Assembly: GCA_902772675.1 (NCBI GenBank)
Contig: CACYBN010000026.1
Location: 1-6,093 of the forward strand
DNA length: 6,093 nucleotides
Source of the DNA: an uncultured Erysipelotrichaceae bacterium
Lineage (GTDB): Bacteria > Bacillota_I > Bacilli_A > RF39 > UBA660
Direction of reading: 5' to 3'
Shown: one piece after another, positions 1 through 5,437 of the stretch
How the letters are laid out: the number at the start of each line of letters is the position of its first letter
Position numbering within the stretch: position 1 is the first letter of the stretch
Program-made: the position numbers and the translations under genes
Notes under the pieces: model-generated
Database searches by the model: none
The model's input: the letters and a program-made list of their open reading frames with translations, nothing else
Told to the model about the DNA's origin: nothing

Positions 1-23
1 ATATTAATATTTGTAAACCTAAC

Positions 24-51
24 AAAAAAAGAATGATTAATCATTCTTTTT
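24..51 (-). terminator. Intrinsic terminator of the left-hand unit, perfect palindrome
   Basis: Positions 26-51 are a perfect 26-base palindrome with 11-base arms and the loop TTAA, followed by U's to 24 on the minus transcript. The stop TAA of the 166-residue gene (39-37) is in the loop, and the three final codons form part of the stem. The A-tract on the other side could let it act in both directions. Confidence 0.88.
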
Positions 52-537
52 ACACAATACATTACCTGTTGTTATTTCTTTACCTAATAATATACCAATT
101 ACTGGCATTTTATCTCTATCTTTAATTGTAACTTTTATTAATGGTTTTAATTCTCTCATTTCTTGAATAGTTGTAACTCTAGCTATATTTTCTCCATCTT
201 GGTTACTTCTAGTAACAACACCAGTAGTTACATAGACTTTACCTAAGTTTTCTTCAAACTCAGATACTATTTCAGTTAACTGAACTTTTTTATTATTTCC
301 AGTAATAAAATTATTATATACAACTATTACTTTATCACTAAATACATTTAAAACAACTCTATTAACTTTATTATATGTAATTGATTCTTTTTCTTCTACT
401 GAAAAATCAGCACTTGTAAAGATTCCATCTTTGATTAAAGTAGGACACTCTCTAAAATCAAAATCAATTCCAGCTTCTTTTATATATCTTAAAGCTTCCT
501 CATAATTAACACTATTATCATTAAATTGAATACTCAT
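37..537 (-). CDS. Hypothetical protein, 166 aa
   Basis: I do not recognise this protein. After a predicted helix (NYEEALRYIKEAGI, residues 11-24) it is mostly alternating strands and turns (NRVVLNVFSDKVIVVYNN, KVYVTTGVVTRS, PLIKVTIKDRD, PVIGILLGKEITTG), suggesting a small alpha/beta or beta-rich soluble domain. It has no signal peptide, membrane span or metal motif. The start at 537 has an unusual AGGGGG ribosome site six bases upstream. It is last in the left-hand unit, about 20 bases after the 246-residue gene. Its final codons (KND) and stop are built into the terminator hairpin. The N-terminal helix followed by strands slightly recalls a PASTA repeat, but the conserved pattern is not convincing. 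It is a real gene by start signal, length and terminator; the role is unknown. Confidence 0.76.
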   Translation of the reverse strand: MSIQFNDNSVNYEEALRYIKEAGIDFDFRECPTLIKDGIFTSADFSVEEKESITYNKVNRVVLNVFSDKVIVVYNNFITGNNKKVQLTEIVSEFEENLGKVYVTTGVVTRSNQDGENIARVTTIQEMRELKPLIKVTIKDRDKMPVIGILLGKEITTGNVLCKKND

Positions 538-558
538 TATTATCCCCCTAAAAAAATA

Positions 559-1299
559 TTAATAATCTAATGTTTCACTTGACACTGGATAATCTCCAGT
601 TTTATTATTTGACTCTTCAACATGTATAAATCCATCTCTTCTAATACTTTTCTTATTAATAAATGGATATACATCATTTACTTCATATTGATTATATGAA
701 TTAATACCACTTAAATAATTAAGATGGCTTAAGAAATCTACTGCATATCTATAATCTAAATTAGAAGGAATTATTTCATCATTTCCTTTTAAAATAGATT
801 CACTTCTTTCTAATTCAGTATTACCACTATAAATAGATAATCTAGAATAATAATCTAAAGTAGTACATTCACCTTTTTCTATTGAATAACTAACTTTACT
901 AGATAATACTCTATCATCAGATACTTCTATAGATGAAACTAAAACATTTTCTAAAGAATTTAAGTATCTTACAATCTTTATACGATTATCTTTTATAATT
1001 AATTCAGTATAAGTATCTTTATCAGATAAAGATAAATTAAGTCCTGAAGATGAATTACTATCTAATTTAAAATTAGTAAATGAATTTAATCCTTTTAATA
1101 AAGAACATCTAAATTCTTCAATACTATCATCAGAATCTTTTAATTCTTTACAAAAAGTAAAACTAAATCCTAAATATAATAATAAAGCATAAATATCTTC
1201 ATCTTTAATATTATCATTTTTTAAATTAGATATTTTCATTTTAGTTAAAATATTATAAGCATTTACTAAACTTAATGAACTATTATCTATAATACTCAT
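559..1299 (-). CDS. Hypothetical protein, 246 aa
   Basis: I do not recognise this protein. The first 75 residues look helical (NAYNILTKMKISNL, EDIYALLLYLGFSF). Residues 80-175 look like successive strands rich in Ser, Asn, Asp and Leu (LNLSLSDKD, ELIIKDNRIKIV, VLVSSIEVSDD, RLSIYSG). A short helical patch near 183-195 and a polar tail follow. The hydrophobic stretch at 39-50 is too short for a confident membrane span, and there is no signal peptide. The start at 1299 has AAAGGTG five bases upstream. It follows the restored stop of the broken gene by a dozen bases and precedes the 166-residue gene by about 20 bases, without promoter or terminator between, so the three form one unit. The steady reading frame and codon use like its neighbours support a real gene; function cannot be assigned. 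Confidence 0.72.
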   Translation of the reverse strand: MSIIDNSSLSLVNAYNILTKMKISNLKNDNIKDEDIYALLLYLGFSFTFCKELKDSDDSIEEFRCSLLKGLNSFTNFKLDSNSSSGLNLSLSDKDTYTELIIKDNRIKIVRYLNSLENVLVSSIEVSDDRVLSSKVSYSIEKGECTTLDYYSRLSIYSGNTELERSESILKGNDEIIPSNLDYRYAVDFLSHLNYLSGINSYNQYEVNDVYPFINKKSIRRDGFIHVEESNNKTGDYPVSSETLDY

Positions 1300-1311
1300 A
1301 CAATCACCTTT

Positions 1312-1512
1312 TTATTCTATATTTGTCTTTGGTTTAGTTTGTTCTTTTTTTTGGATATAATCTATCTATTATAGATAGATCTTTTTCTATCCTATAAGCA
1401 TGTAATGGATATACTTTTACATTACTAGAATGAGAAACAGTAATAATATCTTCTACTTTTTCATTAAAACCAGTAATATTTACAATGCATTAGCAATAAT
1501 ATTGAACTCCAT
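1312..1512 (-). pseudogene. Frame-disrupted 66-codon gene, unknown family
   Basis: From the ATG at 1512 the frame reads MEFNIIANAL and then meets TAA at 1482-1480. One base back, a second frame is open from 1489 to 1334 and reads as plausible protein (NITGFNEKVEDI, later VKVYPLHAYRIEKDL and IIDRLYPKK), but it has no usual start codon. That frame runs into eight A's (1352-1345) and closes soon after. With seven A's it would continue EQTKPKTNIE and stop at TAA 1314-1312, eight bases before the next start, in the same frame as the original ATG. The pattern is one base lost near 1480 and one gained in the A tract, total length 201 bases. I recognise no family. It may be a true pseudogene, a gene rescued by slippage, or an intact gene hit by two sequencing errors. 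It has the promoter, ribosome site and operon position of a working gene. Confidence 0.65.
1360..1380. repeat. AT-rich inverted repeat inside the broken gene
   Basis: ATCTATCTAT and ATAGATAGAT are perfect 10-base arms around one central base, with outer GGATA/TATCC pairing possible (1353-1357 with 1388-1392). It lies just upstream, in transcript order, of the eight-A tract. It has no U-tail, so it is not a normal terminator. The repeated tetranucleotides could make it simple low-complexity sequence. Confidence 0.45.
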
Positions 1513-1517
1513 AATAA

Positions 1518-1525
1518 CCTCCTTA
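1518..1525 (-). promoter_or_regulatory. Near-consensus ribosome site TAAGGAGG of the broken small gene
   Basis: TAAGGAGG, the best ribosome site in the window, lies five bases before the ATG at 1512. It shows that a protein-coding gene starts here although its frame closes after ten codons. Confidence 0.8.
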
Positions 1526-1535
1526 AATACTGGTT

Positions 1536-1544
1536 ATTATATCA
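1536..1544 (-). promoter_or_regulatory. Extended -10 promoter (TGATATAAT) of the left-hand three-gene unit
   Basis: TGA plus a perfect TATAAT lies seven bases after the stop of the membrane protein gene, without a recognisable -35. Predicted initiation near 1529 is only a few bases before the ribosome site at 1525-1518. Confidence 0.72.
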
Positions 1545-1551
1545 TAAAATA

Positions 1552-2217
1552 TTAAGAAAGACTATTAATTAGCCAATCATTTCCTTCTTTAACTAATTCT
1601 ACATTATAAACTTTATCTTTATAACTTGAATTACCAAAAGGTCTTCCATCATATAATAAAGTATAATCACAACCTTTTCCATTAAAACTCAATGTTACTT
1701 TATTATCATTATATTCAGAAAATATCATATCTTTAATATCAGTAATTTCAAATATTTTTATTCTTTTATATTTAGCTAAACTATCGTATTGTAAAGATAT
1801 ATTATTATACATACTAGAAGTACATATCTTCTCTAACTTAGGTAAATTTTTCAACATAAAAGCATCAGCATATTCTAAAACTTTATTCTTATATAATTCT
1901 TTTTGTGCATTAAGTGTATTTATATCAACATTATTACCCGCTAAAGCCGTTTGTTCTTTCTTTTTATTAGCATTCTTTGTTTGGAATCCATCTACTCTAG
2001 GCCATATTAAAAAAGCGGATAATATTTCCGTAATAACCTCTACCCCAAAAACAAGTGGTCCTAATAAAAAATAAAGAATTAATCTAATTACACATATAAT
2101 AAAGAACCCTTTTACAGTATGATCTGGAAAAATAATCATAGATAAAGGAACTATATAAAAAGCACCACCATGTATAGTAAAAAATAGATATCCAAAAAGC
2201 ATTCCACCAAATTCCAT
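1552..2217 (-). CDS. Membrane-anchored protein with soluble C-terminal domain, unknown function
   Basis: I do not recognise this 221-residue protein with confidence. Residues 5-30 and 36-72 are strongly hydrophobic and would form two or three membrane segments. A polar, lysine-rich linker follows at about 75-95 (QTKNANKKKEQ). The C-terminal 120 residues begin with a helix (QKELYKNKVLEYADAFMLKN) and continue as alternating strands to NDWLINS. A helix followed by strands and a closing W resembles Tim44-like or NTF2/SnoaL-like cone folds attached to membrane proteins in many Firmicutes, but that is a shape-based guess. The start at 2217 has AGAGGTG seven bases upstream. It has its own extended -10 promoter, and no terminator is visible after its stop. 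Read-through into the operon that follows is therefore likely. Confidence 0.75.
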   Translation of the reverse strand: MEFGGMLFGYLFFTIHGGAFYIVPLSMIIFPDHTVKGFFIICVIRLILYFLLGPLVFGVEVITEILSAFLIWPRVDGFQTKNANKKKEQTALAGNNVDINTLNAQKELYKNKVLEYADAFMLKNLPKLEKICTSSMYNNISLQYDSLAKYKRIKIFEITDIKDMIFSEYNDNKVTLSFNGKGCDYTLLYDGRPFGNSSYKDKVYNVELVKEGNDWLINSLS

Positions 2218-2237
2218 ACAATAACACCTCTATTGTA

Positions 2238-2246
2238 ATTATAACA
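2238..2246 (-). promoter_or_regulatory. Extended -10 promoter (TGTTATAAT) of the membrane protein gene
   Basis: TGT plus a perfect TATAAT lies two bases beyond the plsC terminator. No -35 is recognisable. Predicted initiation near 2231 coincides with the start of the ribosome site AGAGGTG (2231-2225), which is seven bases from the ATG at 2217, so the leader would be about 14 bases. Confidence 0.72.
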
Positions 2247-2248
2247 TG

Positions 2249-2288
2249 AAAAAGAAAGATTATTTATTATTTATTTATCTTTCTTTTT
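2249..2288 (-). terminator. Terminator after plsC, stop codon in loop
   Basis: AAAAAGAAAGAT (2288-2277) and ATCTTTCTTTTT (2260-2249) are perfect 12-base arms with a 16-base A/U loop containing the stop TAA (2273-2271). The U-tract is the distal part of the descending arm. The loop is long and the stem A/U-rich, so it may be weaker than the others. The A-rich arm gives a U-rich end on the opposite strand as well. Confidence 0.68.
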
Positions 2289-2942
2289 TTGATCTTGATT
2301 TCTACTTTGTAATTCTTCTTCCATAGTTCTATTAGTTGCTTTTAAGTTTTCTTCCATTAAAGATAACATTTCTTTTTCTAACTTTTTATTGAATTTCTCA
2401 TAGTCATGACTTGTTACTTTAAATGGTGTTCCATATCTAACCATTAAATTTTTACTTCTTCTTTTATAATCACCAGTTAAAGCACAAGGAACTACAGTAG
2501 CACCTGTTTTATAAGCCATAGATACTACTCCATATTTTAATGGTAATAATACTGTATCATAAGTCTTATTTCTAGTTCCTTCTGGGAATATTCCTATTGC
2601 TCCACCCTTATTTAAAATTTCTAAAGCAGCATTTGTTGCCTTATCATCATGAATACTTCTATCTACTGGAATACATCCTGCTATTCTAAAAAACCATGCA
2701 AATTTACCATCAAAATATTCTTTTTTTGCCATATAATGAATTACTCTTTTAGTAGCCATAATAGTAAAGCATTGGTCAAATACATGTTTATGATTACATG
2801 CTATTATAATTGGACCTTTTTTTGGTATAGCCTCTTTATTTACTATTTTTGGATTATAATGAATTCTAAATCCTAATCTCATAAAAGGACTTAACATTTT
2901 ATAAGCAAATCCACCATGTACTTTTAATTTATCTTTTGTCAT
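2271..2942 (-). CDS. plsC: 1-acyl-sn-glycerol-3-phosphate acyltransferase (PlsC family)
   Basis: This 223-residue protein has the glycerolipid acyltransferase motifs in order: NHKHVFD at 50-56 (catalytic H51 and D56), a substrate-binding segment near GCIPVDR at 89-95, FPEGTRN at 119-125, and VVPCALTG around 151-158. It should transfer an acyl chain to lysophosphatidic acid at the membrane surface to make phosphatidic acid. The N-terminal 25 residues are amphipathic or mildly hydrophobic rather than a clear membrane span. The last 25 residues are strongly charged (QDQKKKDK at the end), and their A-rich codons form half of the terminator. The start at 2942 is one base after the 2H gene stop, with AAGGAG seven bases upstream. 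Its pairing with the 2H gene shows co-transcription only, with no obvious biochemical link. Other acyl-acceptor specificity is possible. Confidence 0.92.
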   Translation of the reverse strand: MTKDKLKVHGGFAYKMLSPFMRLGFRIHYNPKIVNKEAIPKKGPIIIACNHKHVFDQCFTIMATKRVIHYMAKKEYFDGKFAWFFRIAGCIPVDRSIHDDKATNAALEILNKGGAIGIFPEGTRNKTYDTVLLPLKYGVVSMAYKTGATVVPCALTGDYKRRSKNLMVRYGTPFKVTSHDYEKFNKKLEKEMLSLMEENLKATNRTMEEELQSRNQDQKKKDK

Positions 2943-2943
2943 A

Positions 2944-3471
2944 TTATTTCTCCTTACCTAAATCTATTTCAAATAATTTAATTGATTCCTCTTCATCACC
3001 AATTTCTTCTACTAAAATCTTATTTACTCTTCCTTTAATATTATTATCTAAACTATATGGAACTTCTCTATCATCACTACTACCTAAAGTTATATGTGGA
3101 AAATAATTATATTTAGATATATCAACCTCAGGAAGTATCTCCTTATAGATTAAGTCGTGTATACCACAAATCTCATCTTTTCCTTGTAAAACATCTAACA
3201 TAATAAAAAATTCATCAATATATTTATCATATATAGAATGGATATTTCCTACTTCTATATCAAATGGTTCTATCTTAGAAAAAAATTCCTCTAGTTTAGA
3301 TTTTAATTCAATATTACTAATATCATCTTCAAAAGGATAAGCTAAAGTTATATGAGGAGGTAATATCTTATATAAAGAATCATATTCTCTTCTAACTTTA
3401 TTAATAAAATCTATATTTTCTAATTTGGGAATTATTAAGATATCTCTTCTACCTTTATTTATATATCCCAT
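2944..3471 (-). CDS. 2H phosphoesterase superfamily protein (LigT/YjcG-like)
   Basis: Two HxT catalytic motifs define the 2H superfamily: PPHITLAYPF at 38-47 (H40, T42) and YFPHITLGSS at 123-132 (H126, T128). They sit in the two symmetric lobes of a 175-residue protein, the usual length for the family. Members open 2',3'-cyclic or 2',5' phosphodiesters in RNA or nucleotides, and some process ADP-ribose 1'',2''-cyclic phosphate. The sequence fits the 2'-5' RNA ligase/YjcG-like group of Firmicutes, whose physiological substrates are poorly known. The protein is soluble with no signal peptide. It leads a two-gene operon; its stop is one base from the next ATG, and its last codons (GGT AAG GAG) supply the ribosome site of that gene. 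Its promoter abuts the PHP terminator. Confidence 0.88.
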   Translation of the reverse strand: MGYINKGRRDILIIPKLENIDFINKVRREYDSLYKILPPHITLAYPFEDDISNIELKSKLEEFFSKIEPFDIEVGNIHSIYDKYIDEFFIMLDVLQGKDEICGIHDLIYKEILPEVDISKYNYFPHITLGSSDDREVPYSLDNNIKGRVNKILVEEIGDEEESIKLFEIDLGKEK

Positions 3472-3509
3472 TTATTTCACCCTTTACTTGAATAATAAAT
3501 TACAAAATC

Positions 3510-3518
3510 ATTATATCA
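3510..3518 (-). promoter_or_regulatory. Extended -10 promoter (TGATATAAT) of the 2H/PlsC operon
   Basis: TGA plus a perfect TATAAT begins two bases after the PHP terminator's U-tract. A weak -35 (TTAATA, 3538-3533, 17-base spacer, four of six matches) would lie in the terminator loop itself. Initiation near 3503 gives a leader of about 32 bases, with the ribosome site AAAGGGTG just before the start at 3471. Confidence 0.75.
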
Positions 3519-3519
3519 C

Positions 3520-3545
3520 AAAAAAAGAATAGTATTAACTATTCT
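3520..3545 (-). terminator. Intrinsic terminator after the PHP gene, stop codon in loop
   Basis: AGAATAGT (3545-3538) pairs perfectly with ACTATTCT (3533-3526) around the loop TAAT, followed by U's to 3520. The PHP stop TAA (3537-3535) is in the loop, and its last two codons (NS) are in the ascending arm. Confidence 0.87.
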
Positions 3546-4359
3546 GATTTATTCTTTTTAAAAATCTTTCTAAATAATGATCTCTATTATATTCTAATCC
3601 CATTGTATCTCTTACATTTGGTCCATGGAAATCAGATCCTCCAGTAACTAATAAATTTTTTTCATTAGCTATATCTAATACTTCTTGATAACTTTCATCT
3701 TTATATGGATAAAAACATTCAACTCCATCAAATGGATAATTTAACAAATCTTTATAATTTACTTTTTTATTATCTATTAATAAAGGATGAGCTAATACTG
3801 CTATACAATGATTTCTATGTAAAATATCAATAGCATCTTTTGTATCTAGATTAGATGATGGTACATAAGCAGGTTTTCCATCTCCAATAAAATTATCAAA
3901 TATTTCATCTATAGTATAATTTCTTTCTGGATAAGCTTCTATTATTGCTTTGGCAACATGTGGTCTACCTACTGATCCATCGGCATATTTTATAATATTT
4001 TCATAAGTAACATTAATATCTAACTGTTTTAATAGATCTATTATTCTATAAACTCTTTTATCTCTATTTTCTCTCATTTCTTTTAAAAAATTATCTAGTT
4101 CACTATAATCACCATTATCATTTAGATAATATCCTAAGACATGAACATTTTCACCATTAGTAAAAGTACTTAGTTCTAAAGCTTTAATTACTGGAATATC
4201 AAATTTTTTATTATCTATATCTTTCCACGAATCAATATTATCATGGTCAGATATAGCTATTCCATCTAAACCTAAAGATATAGCTCTATTTACATTACCT
4301 TCAACTGTAAATTCACCATCACTATAAATTGTATGACTATGTAAATCGTACTTCACCAT
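3535..4359 (-). CDS. PHP-domain phosphoesterase, YciV/RNase AM-like (COG0613)
   Basis: This 274-residue protein carries the full PHP metal signature. DLHSHTIYSDG at 5-15 gives H7, H9 and D14; ISDHDN at 36-41 gives D38 and H39. E62 follows, then H73 in NVHVLGYY, H134 in GRPHVAKA, H191 in LAHP, and D243 and H245 in GGSDFHG. The GRPHVA element and overall length match the COG0613 branch, whose studied members hydrolyse nucleoside 3',5'-bisphosphates (such as pAp) and trim RNA 5' ends; in E. coli this is YciV/RNase AM. It should be a soluble cytoplasmic enzyme with a trinuclear metal centre. It is the last gene of the ADP-ribosylglycohydrolase operon and is followed by a terminator that contains its stop codon. 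The family call is strong; the exact substrate is inferred from relatives. Confidence 0.9.
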   Translation of the reverse strand: MVKYDLHSHTIYSDGEFTVEGNVNRAISLGLDGIAISDHDNIDSWKDIDNKKFDIPVIKALELSTFTNGENVHVLGYYLNDNGDYSELDNFLKEMRENRDKRVYRIIDLLKQLDINVTYENIIKYADGSVGRPHVAKAIIEAYPERNYTIDEIFDNFIGDGKPAYVPSSNLDTKDAIDILHRNHCIAVLAHPLLIDNKKVNYKDLLNYPFDGVECFYPYKDESYQEVLDIANEKNLLVTGGSDFHGPNVRDTMGLEYNRDHYLERFLKRINQNS

Positions 4360-4438
4360 TAGTATTCCTCTTTCCTGGATATATTCTATCATAATGATCA
4401 TTTATTTCTTGTTTTAATTCTTCTATTTCTTCACTCAT
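4337..4438 (-). CDS. Probable 33-aa ORF between ARH and PHP genes
   Basis: Its ATG (4438-4436) overlaps the TGA stop of the ADP-ribosylglycohydrolase gene as ATGA, the usual sign of translational coupling. A GAGG ribosome site sits seven bases upstream. The peptide begins MSEEIEELKQEINDHYDR, an acidic and probably helical stretch, then continues with a basic turn-rich tail ending in VRFT. The frame stops at TAG, 23 bases inside the PHP gene, which is read in another frame. It has no family signature that I recognise. It could be a genuine small protein, a leader that passes ribosomes to the PHP start, or the remnant of a longer gene. Without it there would be about 75 untranslated bases inside an otherwise tightly packed operon. 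The start signals are good, but the length gives little statistical support. Confidence 0.45.
   Translation of the reverse strand: MSEEIEELKQEINDHYDRIYPGKRNTNGEVRFT
4367..4373 (-). promoter_or_regulatory. Ribosome site that sets the PHP start at 4359
   Basis: AAAGAGG on the minus strand ends seven bases before the ATG at 4359 (MVKYDLHSH). The upstream in-frame ATG at 4401 has no ribosome site and would add 14 residues before a motif that normally sits at the N-terminus of this family. Confidence 0.75.
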
Positions 4439-5385
4439 AATAACGCCTCAAATTTATTACATATTTTTTCTGCATAATTCAGTTTTTTTATATCATTTAT
4501 CCATCTCTCGGGTATATTATCGTATCCATATAAAATACCTGCGATCGATCCAGTTAAAGCTCCGATAGTATCTGTACAACCTCCTAGGTTTATCGCACCT
4601 ATTAAAGCTTCTTCAAAAGAATTTGTATTATTAATAATCCACAATACACTTTCTAAAGTATTAACTATATAACTATTGCTTCTTATAGAATTAATATCAC
4701 TTTTTAATAATGATCCATCTAAAATTCTACTATATTTAGAAATAGTTTCTCCGCTAAAATAACTATCTAAATCTAATTGTTTTAAATATGTAAAACAATT
4801 CTTTTTTATTATATTAATCTTTTTATTTGTTTTCATTTCATTAATTAGTTTTATCATATAATTAACATATAGATAACATCCTAATCTAACAACACTATTT
4901 GAATGAGTAATACTTGATACATCATTTACTTCAGTTAATATATTTAAATAATCATGACTATTTAAAAAGAAAGCTATTGGCATCATTCTTGTTAAAGAAT
5001 TATTATCATCTGCGATTGACTCACTATTACCACAAATCAAAGCATTCTTTTTCATTGACCAAAATTTCATAAGAGAAAATCTAGTAGTTATTCCTATATC
5101 AAAAACATATCCAGTTGATGTATATTTTCCTTTATTAATCCAATCACAAAATTTTAAAGCTAAACTATCATAGTTCAATCTTTTACATTTTACAATTGAA
5201 TCCATGGTAGCTAAAGTAAGAGAAGTATCATCGGACCACACACCTTTATCTACTTCAAAATTACCATTACCTATCATATTAACAACTGGTTTTTTAAATA
5301 ATTGTTCTCTTTTAGTAGATTTTATTGGTACACCTAAACAGTCTCCTACTATATATCCAACCAATGAATCATGTATCATACTCAT
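4435..5385 (-). CDS. ADP-ribosylglycohydrolase (ARH/DraG) family protein
   Basis: This 316-residue protein has the architecture of the ARH/DraG family, which uses two divalent metals to remove ADP-ribose from proteins, nucleic acids or small molecules. Landmarks are GDCLGVPIK at 14-22 (usually GDALG), GVWSDDTS at 48-55 carrying the first metal ligands (S51, D52, D53), and NLGGCTDTIGALTGSIAG at about 266-283. The last is the second metal motif, normally GGDTDT. Here its first Asp is Cys270 (codon TGT), while D272 and T273 remain. The length is normal and no signal peptide is present. The start at 5385 has AGGTGG five bases upstream; an internal Met at 5379 is less well placed. It opens an operon with a tiny ORF (ATGA overlap) and the PHP gene, with no terminator between. 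The fold is secure, but the substrate is unknown and catalysis may be altered by the Cys. Confidence 0.88.
   Translation of the reverse strand: MSMIHDSLVGYIVGDCLGVPIKSTKREQLFKKPVVNMIGNGNFEVDKGVWSDDTSLTLATMDSIVKCKRLNYDSLALKFCDWINKGKYTSTGYVFDIGITTRFSLMKFWSMKKNALICGNSESIADDNNSLTRMMPIAFFLNSHDYLNILTEVNDVSSITHSNSVVRLGCYLYVNYMIKLINEMKTNKKINIIKKNCFTYLKQLDLDSYFSGETISKYSRILDGSLLKSDINSIRSNSYIVNTLESVLWIINNTNSFEEALIGAINLGGCTDTIGALTGSIAGILYGYDNIPERWINDIKKLNYAEKICNKFEALL
4446..4449 (-). promoter_or_regulatory. Ribosome site GAGG for the 33-aa ORF
   Basis: GAGG lies inside the last codons of the ADP-ribosylglycohydrolase gene, seven bases before the ATG at 4438. It is the main reason to regard the short overlapping ORF as translated. 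Confidence 0.5.
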
Positions 5386-5402
5386 TTAAACCACCTATAA
5401 TG

Positions 5403-5411
5403 ATTATAGCA
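5403..5411 (-). promoter_or_regulatory. Extended -10 promoter (TGCTATAAT) of the ARH operon
   Basis: A perfect TATAAT preceded by TGC forms an extended -10 element. It begins directly after the U-tract of the vWA terminator, and no convincing -35 is present at 17 bases. Predicted initiation near 5396 coincides with the first base of the ribosome site AGGTGG (5396-5391), so the leader would be only about 11 bases. Confidence 0.75.
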
Positions 5412-5412
5412 T

Positions 5413-5437
5413 AAAAAAGAACATTTTATTGTTCTTT
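5413..5437 (-). terminator. Intrinsic terminator of the vWA gene, stop codon in loop
   Basis: On the minus strand AAAGAACA (5437-5430) pairs perfectly with TGTTCTTT (5423-5416) around a six-base loop ATAAAA, followed by a run of U's to 5413. The vWA stop codon TAA (5428-5426) lies in the loop, and the codons for the last residues (KEQ) form the ascending arm. Confidence 0.82.

Noticed and set aside
1..23. Possible promoter of the next minus-strand gene beyond the terminator
   Set aside because: No TGnTATAAT or other convincing promoter element is present in these bases.
1478..1486. Programmed -1 ribosomal frameshift at the TTG TAA site
   Set aside because: There is no X XXY YYZ heptamer or clear downstream structure here; with a second disruption in the same gene, mutation or sequence error is the simpler view, so I did not annotate recoding.
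2649..2876. Plus-strand open frame of 75 codons
   Set aside because: It is antisense to the motif-bearing middle of plsC, has no ribosome site, and its translation is Tyr/Phe/Ser/Asn-rich as expected from the reverse of an AT-rich gene.
4360..4401. Longer PHP protein starting at 4401 (MIIMIEYIQ)
   Set aside because: No ribosome site precedes 4401, the extra residues sit before a motif that is normally N-terminal, and a good AAAGAGG serves the ATG at 4359.
4435..4437. TGA read as tryptophan (mycoplasma code)
   Set aside because: Tryptophans in all the proteins use TGG and no in-frame TGA occurs in the long genes; reading through this TGA would add only a few codons before TAG.
4580..4585. 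Internal AGGAGG on the minus strand within the ARH gene
   Set aside because: It encodes the Gly-Gly of the conserved GGCTDT motif and has no correctly spaced start codon after it.
5204..5389. Plus-strand open frame of 61 codons
   Set aside because: It is antisense to the conserved N-terminus of the ADP-ribosylglycohydrolase and has no promoter or ribosome site of its own.
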